Source of the DNA: Nemopilema nomurai
Lineage: Eukaryota; Cnidaria; Scyphozoa; Rhizostomeae; Rhizostomatidae
Assembly (NCBI GenBank): GCA_003864495.1
Contig: PEDN01001352.1
Location: 992,001-1,056,000, forward strand
DNA length: 64,000 nucleotides
Reading direction: 5' to 3'
The position numbers and the translations under genes are program-made. Below are positions 27,311-39,371 of the stretch, piece after piece (position 1 is the stretch's first letter; each line of letters starts with the position of its first letter). Under the pieces are notes generated by a model, which did no database searches, had not been told where the DNA came from, and was given only the letters and a program-made list of their open reading frames with translations.

Positions 27311-30024
27311 GGTATTGTTTCTTCTTGAATCCTGCAACCATGTATCATAGCAATTAAGTTTGAACAGTTAAATATCCGATTTGATACTCCAAAGCAATAA
27401 TTCCAACCACAATTCTTGTAGATATGAAAGCAAAATACAATTTAAAGTTTTTATTTCTATGAAATTCTGTTGGTAAGAATAATGCATTGTTACAGGCTCC
27501 TTCCTGACACTGCCTACAGAAATAGTGATAGTTCCTGAGCTGGGCAACACAGTAAGAAAGGAATTAATTGACTTGTTCTAGTGTTGGATATTTCGCATGT
27601 TACAAAGCTCCACAGAGTAAAATAAACCAGTCATTTGGTTCTGTTATGTTCAACAATCTTCTTGTAATTTTGTAGGTGTCTGGAAAAACAGTTCAATAGA
27701 ATGTGTACATGTGCATTTGTTAATTGTTGGGACTGGCAGAACACAATTTCTAATGTGGAAAGTTCAAGCCAACTTTAAAATGGAGTTTCTCACATTTTGG
27801 TTGCTGCCCATTTTCATGGTACGCATTAACTTCCTCCAGTCCATTTGGGAGGATTTCTATTTGAATATGGCTCAAAGCTACAACTGAATGGGAAGCTTCT
27901 TCTCTGCATTCCAGCTGTTCATTTGTTGACCGGCTTGTATCACGGTGCAGATTTGTCTCTTAATCTACTATTAAAGTCATTTTAGAGTAGTTTTCTTTTA
28001 TTCAAAGATCTAAGTAATTAATTAGCTCAATCTTCCAGATTCCTTATTTTCCATGTTCTATCCATCCTCTACGCCTATATAATGCCCCTACTTCAGCATT
28101 CAGATTATCCCAAAAGCCACTTGTTTTGTTCTTTAGCTTGTGTTTTCCAAAGTTTGATTCTTTACTATGGTTTGTTATGAGCAAGAGTCTCTCAGATGAA
28201 TTAATAGCCTTATAGTTTCATGATCATTCATGTCTGATTTAGCTTTATTGAAAATGTTGTTGTTTATCTGCTTTATTAATCAGGGTATTTATTCCTAAAA
28301 CCTTTCCAAGATATATTTTTAATCAAGTAGCAGCTTGAAAAAAATAATCATATTTGCAAAATGTTTTTGTTGCAATGCGGTTTTTAATGAAGGGAGGCAA
28401 ATGATTATTGAGAAGTGAAATTGAACAGGATTGTCAGTGTTTTTTCCTCAAGAATGGTCTCCACATTGGGCAAGACCTGAATAATGACCCAAATTGTCCC
28501 CCTATTTACAACACCCCATAGAAAAGAGAGGGAAAATAATGCAAATGATGCAAATCACCCTATAAAAGATGTACAGAGACTTAGCATTTGAACAGACCAA
28601 GAGAAGGAAATTAAATTTTTGCTTTTCCCAAGCAGAATGGCAAATCAAGATATTTTTACTTTAACTTGCTAGTTAAGATGCCATTTTTTCTAATCTCAAT
28701 CTGCACCGTGTTTGGAAAGTTTTGCAATGAAGGTTTGATCTATTAATCATGCAAGCTCAGTTAGCTAGAGATGGTTCTAGAGATGTGATTGATGTTGTGC
28801 CCACAGTCTTTGTCAATACTTGATGGGCTGGTATTTATTCTTTACTAGAGCTTTCTAGAATTGTGTTTGGCCTTCTCAATGCAGAATACATTTCCATAAA
28901 ATGTTGGAAGTTATTGCCAAGAAGACATATTTCCATCTGTTTTTTACTAACAACAACAAAAATAGTAAACTATTTTCAGCTCTACAATTAAAGTAGTTCA
29001 TTGCTGTATTTTTACTTGGTGTAAAAATTGGTTTGCATTATATTTGGCTCAAAATGATCATCTTTTTCTGTTGAAAGAGTATTCTCAAGTGAAGTATATA
29101 AATGCTTGATTATATTTTTAAGCAACCAAGCAACATAGTGCATAGAGATAATTTGCTTGGGAAATGCTAGTCCATGGGTATATTGCTCATTTTTTAATGT
29201 AATTTGCCATTTCCTTCCCAAACATGTTCCATACTTAAGGTTTAATTTTTTGCTAAGATTTAAACCACTGTTATGAACATTGAGCAAGGAAAACAACCCT
29301 CACAACAAAAGGGCTTGGTGAAGGGGCTCTGCATTTCTCTACTGTTACCCAGCAATCACACCCGTATGGTCTTTGCAGCACTGATGGATGACATTAGATC
29401 ATACTATAAATGACTCTTGTCAATTAAGGTTAGAAGCAGAGAGTAACTTAAAATGTGCAATGCTCAAGCTAGACATTTTAATTAACTGTTCAACTTATAT
29501 ACACATTTAGAGTAAATATTGGCATCCCAATCTAATAATTATGAAGATTTGCACAATGACTAAAGATAAATTGGTACTTGAGCTGTTTATTCAAATTTTT
29601 CTTTAATGGCAAACAGAGGTATGGTTTAACTTATACATTTGATATAATCAATTGCATTTCTTGGGGAGATACTCTGCACCATAGCAGTTTTAGCAATAAC
29701 ATATAAATGACAGTCAGCAATTACATAGCTCTCTGGTGACACACATGACTAACTGTTTTTACTGGAATCTAAGGGTAGTCAGACTCACAAAAAGCAACTT
29801 GGGTTGATGGACTTACACTGCCACGTTTTTGGGCAGGATGGATTGTGCAATGATGTTGAAGAGGCATAAACTTAGCATCTCCAAGAAGGTGTAGTAAAAA
29901 GGACACACTGTATTTAACAGAATCAGGCTAGGAATAGTATCAGTGTAAAAGCCCATTCTCTCACTAATTGCAATAAATAAAAATGAAATAAAAAACTTAA
30001 ACAAAATGTGAGCATAGAGGCAAT
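27311..30024. other. Poly(A) polymerase 3' UTR and convergent intergenic DNA
   Basis: This stretch lies between the stop of the plus-strand poly(A) polymerase gene and the stop of the minus-strand ISCA2 gene. An AATAAA at 27621-27626 (+) is a plausible polyadenylation signal for the former, about 310 bp after its stop. A TTTATT (minus-strand AATAAA) at about 29,586 could serve ISCA2. I see no further exon. Confidence 0.5.
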
Positions 30025-31395
30025 TCATAGTTTAATTGAAAAAGATGTTCCACAAGAACAACCCTTCTCTGCATTTGGGTTTTTTAAAACAACAAAACTA
30101 GATTTTATCATTTCGACTTGATAGTCGATTGATGATCCTTTTACAAGATCTAAAGAGTCCATATCTACAACAACTTTAACTCCTTCTTCTTCAAATACCC
30201 TACAAAGCAAATCATGGTCCACATAAGAATGAGAGATTTTCAAAAACAATGAAGTCCACTTGGTCCATCTGCATTGTTACTTAGGCAAAAATGTTACTGT
30301 GTGGCTACAAACAAGGATGGCTACAAACAAGGATGGCTTATGGATTATAAAGACATGTTTCTAATGTTTTCATGCACAAAACGAAGCATAATGTAAGCAG
30401 ATTTTCAATTTTTATCCAAACAAGCCTAGTTAATAGCAGGAATAACAATAAATCAGTAAAAGTTTCTTTATTCATACTTATCATCTTCTTGCAGCTCCTT
30501 ATCAACTTCAAATTTGTACTGGAAACCTGCACAGCCACCCCCTTCAATCACAACCCGAAGAAATTGCTCTTCTTCTAAAATCTTCTTTAATTGCTGCAAA
30601 GCGAAGGAGCAAACCTCTCTATTTTAGCATAAACAGACAAGTCAGCCTACAAGGCATCACAAACACTTTATAACGGGTGAGAAATTAACTTTCGTTGTTA
30701 AATTGAACTAAAAATTGGGTATGCCTTAGAACAATGTTTTTTTAGAACAGAAATGTAGTTGAGTTCTGTACAGCTTTTGTTACAAACGTCCACTACATAA
30801 AATTAATCTGACAAATAAATTGGTTAAACTTCAAGAAAATACGAATGTGTTACAACAAAAAGACATTCCATAATTTCAGTAGAAAGATTAATTGGTGGTG
30901 GGGATTTCATAAGATTCATTAACATCAGGTCGGTACTTTTGCGTCACTTTGAACTAAATAATGCACAGGCATGAAAGAAGCTTTGTTCTTGCATACCGGA
31001 TACGAAACGTAGGTATCTTCAGAGAAGGGTGTCTAGATTATGTAACTCTGAGACCATGCCTAGTCTGACTGTTCTATCCCTCCAATAATGTTGCTAAAGG
31101 TAGTAAGAACATCTGTCAATGACTTGCTACAAAAAATTGCAACATTGGAAGCCAAATTTTGCAATAAACATGAACCCCTGTTTTGGATTGAAAATTGGGT
31201 CAGTAATAATATTTTAAAATATACCTTGATGCAACTTGAGGTAAGTTTTAATTCGCTGCTGTTCAGCATAAAATGTGACATGTGGACTAGTCTTTGGCGC
31301 AAATAGCCATTGCAAACATTTAGATTTCTCGGGACAACTCTAAACAAACGTTTTTGCATTTGCCGACATGCAAACCTTGATAATGTTGTAGCCAT
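30025..31395 (-). CDS. ISCA2: Mitochondrial iron-sulfur cluster assembly protein ISCA2
   Basis: An A-type Fe-S carrier that, with ISCA1 and IBA57, matures mitochondrial [4Fe-4S] proteins. There are three minus-strand exons, 31225-31395, 30478-30593 and 30025-30199, all joined in phase. The 153 residues compare with 154 in human. Residues 1-45 are rich in Arg, Lys, Ser and Leu with almost no acid, as expected for a matrix presequence. The A-type domain follows with the three metal-ligand cysteines: Cys78 in [12 protein letters not shown], and Cys143 and Cys145 in [12 protein letters not shown] at the C-terminus. The start was chosen at 31395 because its context is strong (A at -3, G at +4) and gives the expected length; the frame stays open upstream to 31524. 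The gene diverges from DRAP1. Confidence 0.93.
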
Positions 31396-31579
31396 CTTTC
31401 TAACTCTGTGTTTCTGGGAACGAGAAGTAGAACTCCTCCGCAGCACGTTGTAGTAGCCTTCGCAGCACATTGGAATCGATGAATGTAGGCCAGGTGCAGT
31501 GCAGGTAGAGTTGACAACAGGCAAGTGGAGGAATTCACGTCGACCTGTCGCCTAAGAACGAAGAAACGGAATTCACATA
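31396..31579. promoter_or_regulatory. Bidirectional promoter between ISCA2 and DRAP1
   Basis: Only 184 bp separate the two start codons, so both genes must share or overlap regulatory DNA. There is no TATA box. A CCAAT box on the minus strand (plus ATTGG at 31469-31473) lies near the middle. Both transcripts may start within this interval. Confidence 0.7.
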
Positions 31580-34500
31580 ATGCCGACGAAAAAGAGAAAG
31601 TATGAAGCAAGGTTTCCAACAGTAAGTTAACGGAAAGTTCGCTTTTCGTTGCTGTACACTGTGTAACTTTTCGTAAGGAAGCAATAGTCCAGTCTCAGAA
31701 CTTCCTGCTGTGTTTCAAACCTAAAAGTTGAAATATAGAAGAATAATGCACACAAAAGACTTTCTAGATTGCCGATTCAACGTGTAACAATCAAACACGA
31801 ATTCAGTTTGAAAGTTGGATTTGAATAATCGTAAATGGTGCACGGTTAGCCAATAAATTTGCAACAAGACAATGTTATTGTTGTTTCCTCAAACAACGAT
31901 CAAAGATAGCGATTTACTCTCTTCAGAAATACAGCCATTTCGTAGAAGAAAACGATTAATTTTCGTAAATAAATTGGGAAAGCAGGCCATCTTGTTTGTT
32001 ATATAATATAACTAACAAGCTAAAATCTCAGATTTACATTCGTATATTTCGGTAAAATTGTTTTAGCTGACGAAATATGCTCGCATGTTAGATTACCGTT
32101 AAAAGTTAACAAAGTCTTTCCTTGCCAAATGTTTTTTATTAAGTGAGAATGCTTTAAAATGGTTGTACAAATTTAGCTATAATATAGTTCCTTGAATCTC
32201 ACAAAACATGGCAAATGCAGTTCCCACTTTTTAATGTCTGCAATTTTTATATGGTAAAATTTTGAAATATCCAACCCCAACATAATGGAGAGAGCTTGTT
32301 GTTGTGGAAAAATTTGGATTTCATTCTCATAAAAATTTTACAAATTTGGATATGTTATCAGTTTTCCTACATACAAAATACCTGTCTGAATTAAAAAAAA
32401 AGTAGTAATGGCCTATTGTACCTGTCTCCTGTATTCAGTATGTTTAGATAAGAAAAAATCGTTCTACTTCAGTCAAACAGGCTAGGAACACTTCAAAATC
32501 CTTCAAATGAGAAAACTCTACATAATTTTTCAAGTAAAGAAAAACTTTCAATGCATGTCACAGGAATAATACAAAGTAACAGGGCATACCTGTAAACCAT
32601 AGAGATATAAAGAAGATACTTAATAACAAAGATTGCATACAGTATTGGTTCACATTCATGCTTTGTCCCAGGTGATGGAACCTGTAGCACAGGTGCTACA
32701 TTAACTGCTATGTCTGAATCTAATCAAAGCATAAAGATTTATTGCAAGGATCAATCATGCTTTATTTCTCAATCTAACTATTCTTTGTAATTAATTGTGA
32801 AGTATTTGTGTGTCCTCTTCTAAGGCAAGAATAAAGAAAATTATGCAAACAGATGAAGAAATTGGAAAAGTTGCTGCAGCTGTGCCTGTTATCATTTGTA
32901 TCCTTTGAACACCAGTACCTTTTTCTGAATCTCTTTTGAGCAATGGGATGTCTCAAGAAACCACTTACTAAAGATATTGATGTATCTCTTATTTGTGTAA
33001 ATCTAAATGTAAGCTTCAAGGTATTTAATTTTGAAGTTATCTTTCTCATTGCCCAGCTCTTTTTCTGTACCTGGCATCACTTTCTTGAAAAGTTAAGTAA
33101 AACATTTTTTGGATTGAATTTGCATCTCTACAAGAGAGTTTACCAGTGGGAACCAGGTAGAGTTGTATTTTGCTGATAGGAGGGTTCAAAATCAACAAAG
33201 CCCATTTGAGCAACTTCCAAGGATCATTAACCCATGCCTGATCTTGGTAGTATGGCAACAGATGTTTATTAAATGTGATCACAGTTGTGGTTCTGCTAGA
33301 CAATTCCCTCTGAAAATTCACTACATGATTCTGGACATAAACATTGTTAATTAAGCTATTATTAATTAAAGGCATCAGGTTTGCATGTGATCAATCAGTG
33401 TCAGCAGGCAGTGAAACTGAACTGCAAACTATCACGGTTCAGCTCATTGAAACAATCAATGTGAATGTTAATTTGATGAAAAGAAAACCTAATCATGGTG
33501 ATTATGGATGGACAAAAACTTGAGCAAGCATCACACTTGTAACGTCATGAAAACTCCTAGACAAAGGTTGAAGAAACACAGGGGAAGAAGAGAAATATAT
33601 TGCAATATTAAGAGAACTAATGAAGGGAAAAGAGCTACTTTGAAAATAGCCAAGTGACACTATTGTTTTAGAGTGTCTTGTTTTATAGTTAGGGAACATG
33701 AATATCAGGGAATGAAGATAAGAGGAACATTAGAGCTTTTCAGTTATAGAGCTGGAAGAAGTTGCAGGGAACAACAAGAAAGGACTGGATCACAAATTGA
33801 GAAACCTTATTAAGATTTGGTAAAGGGTAAAAAATATTAGTGAATATTAGAGATGAAAAATGGAGTGGATGTGACACATACAGTAAAATACACAACCTTT
33901 GAAGGATGTGATAGGAGTCATCTAGAAAGAAAGCTTCAGCCAAGCCAAGAGGGAAGGAGCATACTTGATAGCATCAAAGAAGGGGCAGATATTTTACATA
34001 CCATTAAAGGAGGGAATCCATACTTTCTTGATAATTAGACTGCTGTGATTTTAGTAACTTTAGTAATTAGTATCATAGTAACTGTGTGTGTTTGTTGTAC
34101 TGGACCTGCCCAAATACACTTAAGAGCGGCAATTAAATATAGATCTTTATAAACAGCTATTGGTCTCAACAGTATTCAAAATGGTGCACAAGAAATTCCA
34201 TATGTGGAAGTTGCACAATTTTTTCTGGTTAACTATGATTTGTTTCAAGCGCATGTTTTGTCTTGTTTGTCCCTTGATCAGTACTAGCACGTGCCCTGGA
34301 AATATTTATTCAGCAGTTAGTGGAGAAAACTTCAGATTTGACCAAGGCGAAGCGGGCAAAGACTATGACTACTGGACATCTGTAAGTATAGAATAAAATG
34401 TACAAATGTTTGGCATTTATCAAAATAGCTTTTGTCCAAATATAAAGAGGCTAGCAGGAATGGTGTTGGTGCATCTGGAATGCTATACCAGACCCAAAAT

Positions 34501-37338
34501 GGAAGTATTTAGCTTCCATATGCAAGAATAAATGATCCTTTCATTATGTAATTTTAAGCTCACTTTTAGCAATTATTAGATATTATTAGATTATGATTGT
34601 CCAATGTAAAGTGCTTTTTAAATCCCTACCATCGTTTCTGTGAATCTAAGCAACAGATCTTGTTGAAATTTTTTGTCTTGTCATAGAAAACAGTGCATTG
34701 AATCTGAGAATCAGTTTGACTTCTTGAAAGATTTGGTTGCTAATATTGCGGACATGCAAAATCAGGAGGAAGATGACAATGGTGACTCTGGTGAGACTAA
34801 AGCAAAAAAGCCGTGAGTAATGCTTGGCTTTAATGTTCTTTTAAGGGCTCAGAATAAGTCCCTTTTAGAGAGCTGAAGGCACCTTTTATGAGTCATGTTT
34901 TTGGTAGGGTAGTGTCGTTTTTATGGTCCACTTAGCCAGGCAAAATTGCCAAGCTCTTCGTGCACACAACGCCAGGTACTGCAATTCAAGTAAAACATAC
35001 CTTACAGTATTGTATGTACTCGTTAAGCAGTGGCGTCACGTCAGGGAAGCTGGTAATGCGCCGCATGCCCTGCAAAATCTGACCAAAAATATTTTTAAAG
35101 ATGCCTTTTTGAAAATGAAAACAGTTTCTATTGCTACAACACTGCACATTTCCGGGAATGCGGAATTCGGACCGCATTCCCTGATATAAAACAATTGTTT
35201 TCCCCTTTTTAAATGTAAAACTTTGCAAACAAAATAGGATAGAATGTTGAATCAACGAATAATCTATCATGCTAACGAGAGATTGCTCCAATTTTTTACT
35301 CACAGCGTTGAGGACAGAGCTTTGAAAGGGAAGCAACTGACCTCAGCTTGCTTCGTGTTCTCCTGATCAGCATCTGATCACGTGACTTGGCTTGCTGTTC
35401 AAGAAAGAGCCAGGGCATGCGGTTGCCGATCCGCATAAGATGATTGCACAAATGCTTTTTTAATTTCAGCTTGAGTGTCAAGTGAGGGTACTCAATTAGT
35501 GAGGGTACTCAATTAGTGAGGGTACCCAAATAGCGAGGGTACTCAAATATGGATGGTACGGGAGTTTGCCCTTTTAGAGTACCATTTTCGCCTCATGTTG
35601 TTTATAAATATTATCATTATCACGAACATTAAATTGTTATATATGATCTTGGATTGTTTATCAGCTCAGAGATTGTACTCTAATTGACTTGAACATAGTC
35701 ATGTTTGTCATGTCATGTTGTTGTCAAAAATTGTCATGTCTTTTTATATAATTTTCATTTCGAAGTGTGTTGTAGATGTTCTGTTTGGGCATGATGAGAA
35801 TGTTGAAAGAGCGCTTTTTAAACTATCCGGTGTTTTTAAAAAGCCATAGCTTCCTGCTCCCCTATAAGGGAGTTGCTCCTTGACCCCACTGGGGCCTTCG
35901 ACAGGCCCCAGGCCCCTCACCGCATACCCACTTCTGCAACGCCACTGTCATTGAGCAGATGTCAACGGTTATTTAGTTTTTCATCTCCTCTCACTTGCCC
36001 ATGCCGTTGCATCCAGGTAATGGTAGACAGTGACTGATTGTTTTTTGCTTTCTATGCTGATTTTAGAAGAAAACCAAGAGCTACCAGCGAAAAGAGGAAG
36101 TCTTCAAAGAAAGTTCACAAATCATCCTCATCAAATGAATCAGAAGAGGAGGACGCATCTGACAATGTGTGTACCAAGCGTATTTTGCCAACCGCAATTT
36201 TATTAATGCAATTTAGATATGCTTTATTAAAAAGTCTAAACCGTTCAAATGTGTTCTTAACCTTACACTCATGGTGCCACTATTTCAAATGCTGCTAGTG
36301 GTGATAGCTGTAATGCGCGTTTTCAAAATATGGTTATATTGCCTAGGCCTTTCTCTAGAGGCTTTCAAGACAGCGCCTTATTCACTGAGCATTTCCAGAA
36401 ATTAATGTCTTAATTATGATGCTGTAGATTCTTTTGTAGTTTTAATGCCAATTTTTCACTTTTATGTCGAAGGCTGAAGATACCGCGGTCGTGTTGCCAA
36501 GAGGAAACCGAAGCGAAAAGAAAGCTGATGTTAAAGATGTCAGCGTGAACTCAACTAACGCTACAAGCACAGTAACGAATCCTACGTCCAACTCCTTACA
36601 TAATTCTGTTGACAGCGCATCCGCAAGGTCAGTATCTTTCTACTGGATTGTATTCTTGTAAAAGGGGTAGCGCACGAACTCTTGACGTCATATACGGACG
36701 CCCTCGAGAATGAGAGTGCTCATTTTCGACTCGTGCCCGTTCTTCTTTAGACAATGTTAGGCTGCAATATGTGAGAATACTGTGTTTGAAAGCATATTGT
36801 TATTTGAAACGTATGTCATTTACTCTAGCCTAGGCGTTTTTTAGTCAGAATGACTAGATTCGGGAAATTAAGTGGAAATGGCTAAAGCCAGGGTGATAAC
36901 TGGCCTTTTCTAGAAATTCTGGTGCATATTGTATTACATGCTGCCTATTAACTTCTTACATTGAAAATGTATTGAACCCATGTTGACAAAGTGTGACGAT
37001 GCATGTAAAATGGCAAACAGCGTGCATATATATTTTGCCTTCTTGGCTGATCAACCATGCAATCAACTTGCTTATGATTTTATACTTGCCAGCATTTGGT
37101 CTACTTAGTTTATTCTTCCCCCCTTTTCTATCAAACTCAACATCGGCCATTTTCACTCCCAACTACTGAATTTAACCAAATTAGAGGCAGGAGTTAGTTT
37201 TGTACACTTCTAAAATACGCTCTCCTTGTCACTTGCAGCTCAACGAGTTTTGAAGGCCCATCAATGTCGCACTCGCTTCCCATGATGCTGCAGTCGCAAC
37301 AGGATGACGACGATGAAGACTACGATGAAGACGATTGA
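31580..37338 (+). CDS. DRAP1: DR1-associated corepressor, NC2-alpha
   Basis: The alpha subunit of negative cofactor 2. It pairs with DR1 (NC2-beta) through a histone fold and clamps TBP on DNA, blocking TFIIA and TFIIB entry. Exons: 31580-31621, 32825-32897, 34282-34381, 34687-34812, 36067-36166, 36473-36627, 37239-37338; all junctions keep phase, giving 231 residues (about 205 in human). The N-terminus [13 protein letters not shown] and the histone fold (about residues 14-90, including [24 protein letters not shown] and [14 protein letters not shown]) match the family closely. A basic, Ser/Glu-rich linker follows. The protein ends in an Asp/Glu-rich tail (DEDYDEDD), as does the human protein. 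Intron 4 holds a hAT-like element. Confidence 0.93.
35028..35947. mobile_element. Non-autonomous hAT-like element
   Basis: Lies in DRAP1 intron 4. The left end reads CAGTGGCGTCACGTCAGG and the reverse complement of the right end reads CAGTGGCGTTGCAGAAGTGG; the first nine bases are identical, as in many hAT families. The flanks 35020-35027 (TCGTTAAG) and 35948-35955 (TCATTGAG) match at 6 of 8 positions, consistent with a decayed 8-bp target duplication. The 920-bp interior has no transposase frame. It carries a 17-bp tandem repeat and a GGGGCC-rich hairpin near the right end. Confidence 0.72.
35482..35549 (+). repeat. 17-bp tandem repeat, four copies
   Basis: A unit GTGAGGGTACTCAATTA repeats four times with increasing divergence. 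It lies inside the hAT-like element, so it was probably carried by it. Confidence 0.8.
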
Positions 37339-39245
37339 CATTATCTGCGTTCGCCTCTCTGTGTTTATGTTGAATGGTTGATCGGACATTATTGTAGATT
37401 CTACCTTTTTGGTACCGTCATAGCAACTTTTGTCCAGGTTTGTCCCAATAGCAAAGAGCATGCGTCGTTTTCGGTCAATGCTTATTCGTAAATGAGGGAG
37501 TATTGCAATTCCGTATGCATTGCACCTATTATCCCGATTTTTTTCCAAGATGTTTATGTCTTAAGTAGAAACAATTTTTCATCAGGTAGACACTTTCGAA
37601 GATTAAGAAACTTTTAATTTTGTAACGAAGCATGGCGAGTTTATCTAACAGGAAAAAGTTTTTCAGCCTCTTTTTACCACCAGCCTCTGTTTGCAATTCC
37701 GCTGTTTACATGCATGGGTTGCCTGGTAACCATCATTCCGTCACTTGTCATATGTTTATAGTGATTTGATGAAGCAGACAATGGAAGCGTTCTCAGGCTT
37801 GTAGCAAATTGCTTTTCAAACTGCTTTACTTTGTTTGTTAGATTAGACGTAACGCCTGTGTAAGAGTCTGTTAGAAACATTTTAACAACTTGGTATTCGA
37901 TTTATGAAGTCGAGACCATGTTGTTTGAATTTTTTTATCGTCTGCTACCTGAAGACAGCTTTCGTCACGAGGGGCCATCAATAACGAGATGTATTTGTCA
38001 TTTATTGGAATACCCAGAAAGGAGTTAACCTAGTCAGAACGTTTATTTTTTCCGCTTTTAAGAAATGGCTCTTTTTAAGTCTGGCCGAGTGCAGTGCAAG
38101 AGTTCAAAATATATAATGTATTCCTTGTTTGTTATGATATATATATCCTCGATTCATATGGAGATATCTTCATCCCACTGCATTTGTCGGCCTACGAAAG
38201 GCGATCGACTCTATTTTCTCTTTATGTTCTTCCATCATAATGACTATTCTGGTCATGAGAACCTCGGTGGGTTAGAATCGATTCATAAAGACAGGGGGAA
38301 CGGCTGAAACCACCGCAAAAAGGGAACAGCCGCGTCGAAATTGTAAAAGACGCGATACATGAACTAATGTGATTTAGCTATAGGGCAACATCAGTTAGAG
38401 AATCCAAATTGTGCCAAAACATATACCGACGACAACTCTCGTACATTTTGGCAAACCAGATTTTCTTCAACTAGAAGTTCTGGATTTCCCCTGTTTCATA
38501 TCAAGGCAAAATCTCGTTCGTTGTAGCAAGAAAAGGTTCATCTTCTCAACTCGGCTCTTCTAAAGAAGTCGTGAACTGCGCGGTGATTGTTCGTTTTACT
38601 AAATGTCAGCCGAAAAATTTTGCAAAGATTAGATTAACATTTTCATGGTAGTTGCGATAAGGACCAATAGTTCTTTCTCTCGTAATCAAAACTGTATTTA
38701 TGCACTGTCTGCATTACTGGGTTCGTTCTTACGAGTATTCCGTTTTCGCTGAAGAATCTCTAAGATTTTTTTGCTTTAAATGTTAAACAGCTAAGTAGAT
38801 ACAAATAGTAAAGCTCTAGAAAATATTGTTGGGATACGTCTTCCCACACAACTTCCTTAATGTTTACAATAGCCATATCCTGCTTAATCCTTTGTCTGAA
38901 AGCTTCGAATGCAAACTAAAGGAGCTGGAGGGGTGTGGCAAATAGGTAAAGATCGTGGTGCTTTGTGCCCCTCGAGAATTTCTCGCCAGCTCCGGGCCTG
39001 CCAGAATGTCAAAGTTCTGAATTTAATTTCTTGACTTATCACTTCCATTCCGTTCCTTGATGATTTGGAGCGTCGCTACACCGAGTATTTCGCCAGAATC
39101 ATCAATGGTGATGCAATCACGTGTAATTAGGCCCAAGAAAATTGAAAGGCATACACTTGCAGTTAATTGTAACCTATAGTATATTCCGGGTAGTCCTGCA
39201 CAAGGAAATTTGACCATTGAGGCAATAAAATTTTATTGTTTTTGA
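37339..39245. other. DRAP1 3' UTR and intergenic DNA
   Basis: No convincing exon between the DRAP1 stop and the WARS1 leader. An AATAAA occurs at about 39,225, but it is far from DRAP1 and close to WARS1, so its role is unclear. Confidence 0.45.
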
Positions 39246-39260
39246 TTTAAGCGAATTTGT

Positions 39261-39371
39261 ATGCGATCGACACCCTTGAGCATATTATCCTTGTGTCGGC
39301 TGGAAAGTAGCTCTCGGTTTCTCAGGATAAAGTTGTGTTCAAACAAGCGAAGGAAATTTAATACAAAAGAG
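39261..39371 (+). other. In-frame N-terminal extension of WARS1, possible mitochondrial leader
   Basis: An upstream ATG at 39261 is in frame with the main WARS1 start and would add 37 residues. The extension has many Arg, Lys, Ser and Leu residues and only two acidic ones, as in matrix-targeting presequences. An in-frame TGA at 39243-39245 lies just upstream, so 39261 is the first ATG in this frame. Its context is weak (T at -3), whereas the main start at 39372 has G at -3 and G at +4. Leaky scanning could therefore give two isoforms. Whether the transcript begins upstream of 39261 cannot be seen. Confidence 0.45.

Noticed and set aside
31320..31619. Minus-strand frame of 99 codons over the ISCA2 first exon
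   Set aside because: Wrong frame; the ISCA2 frame is fixed by the presequence, the domain start and the splice phase.
33849..34041. Plus-strand charged frame in DRAP1 intron 2
   Set aside because: It does not join neighbouring DRAP1 exons in phase, and the histone fold is complete without it.
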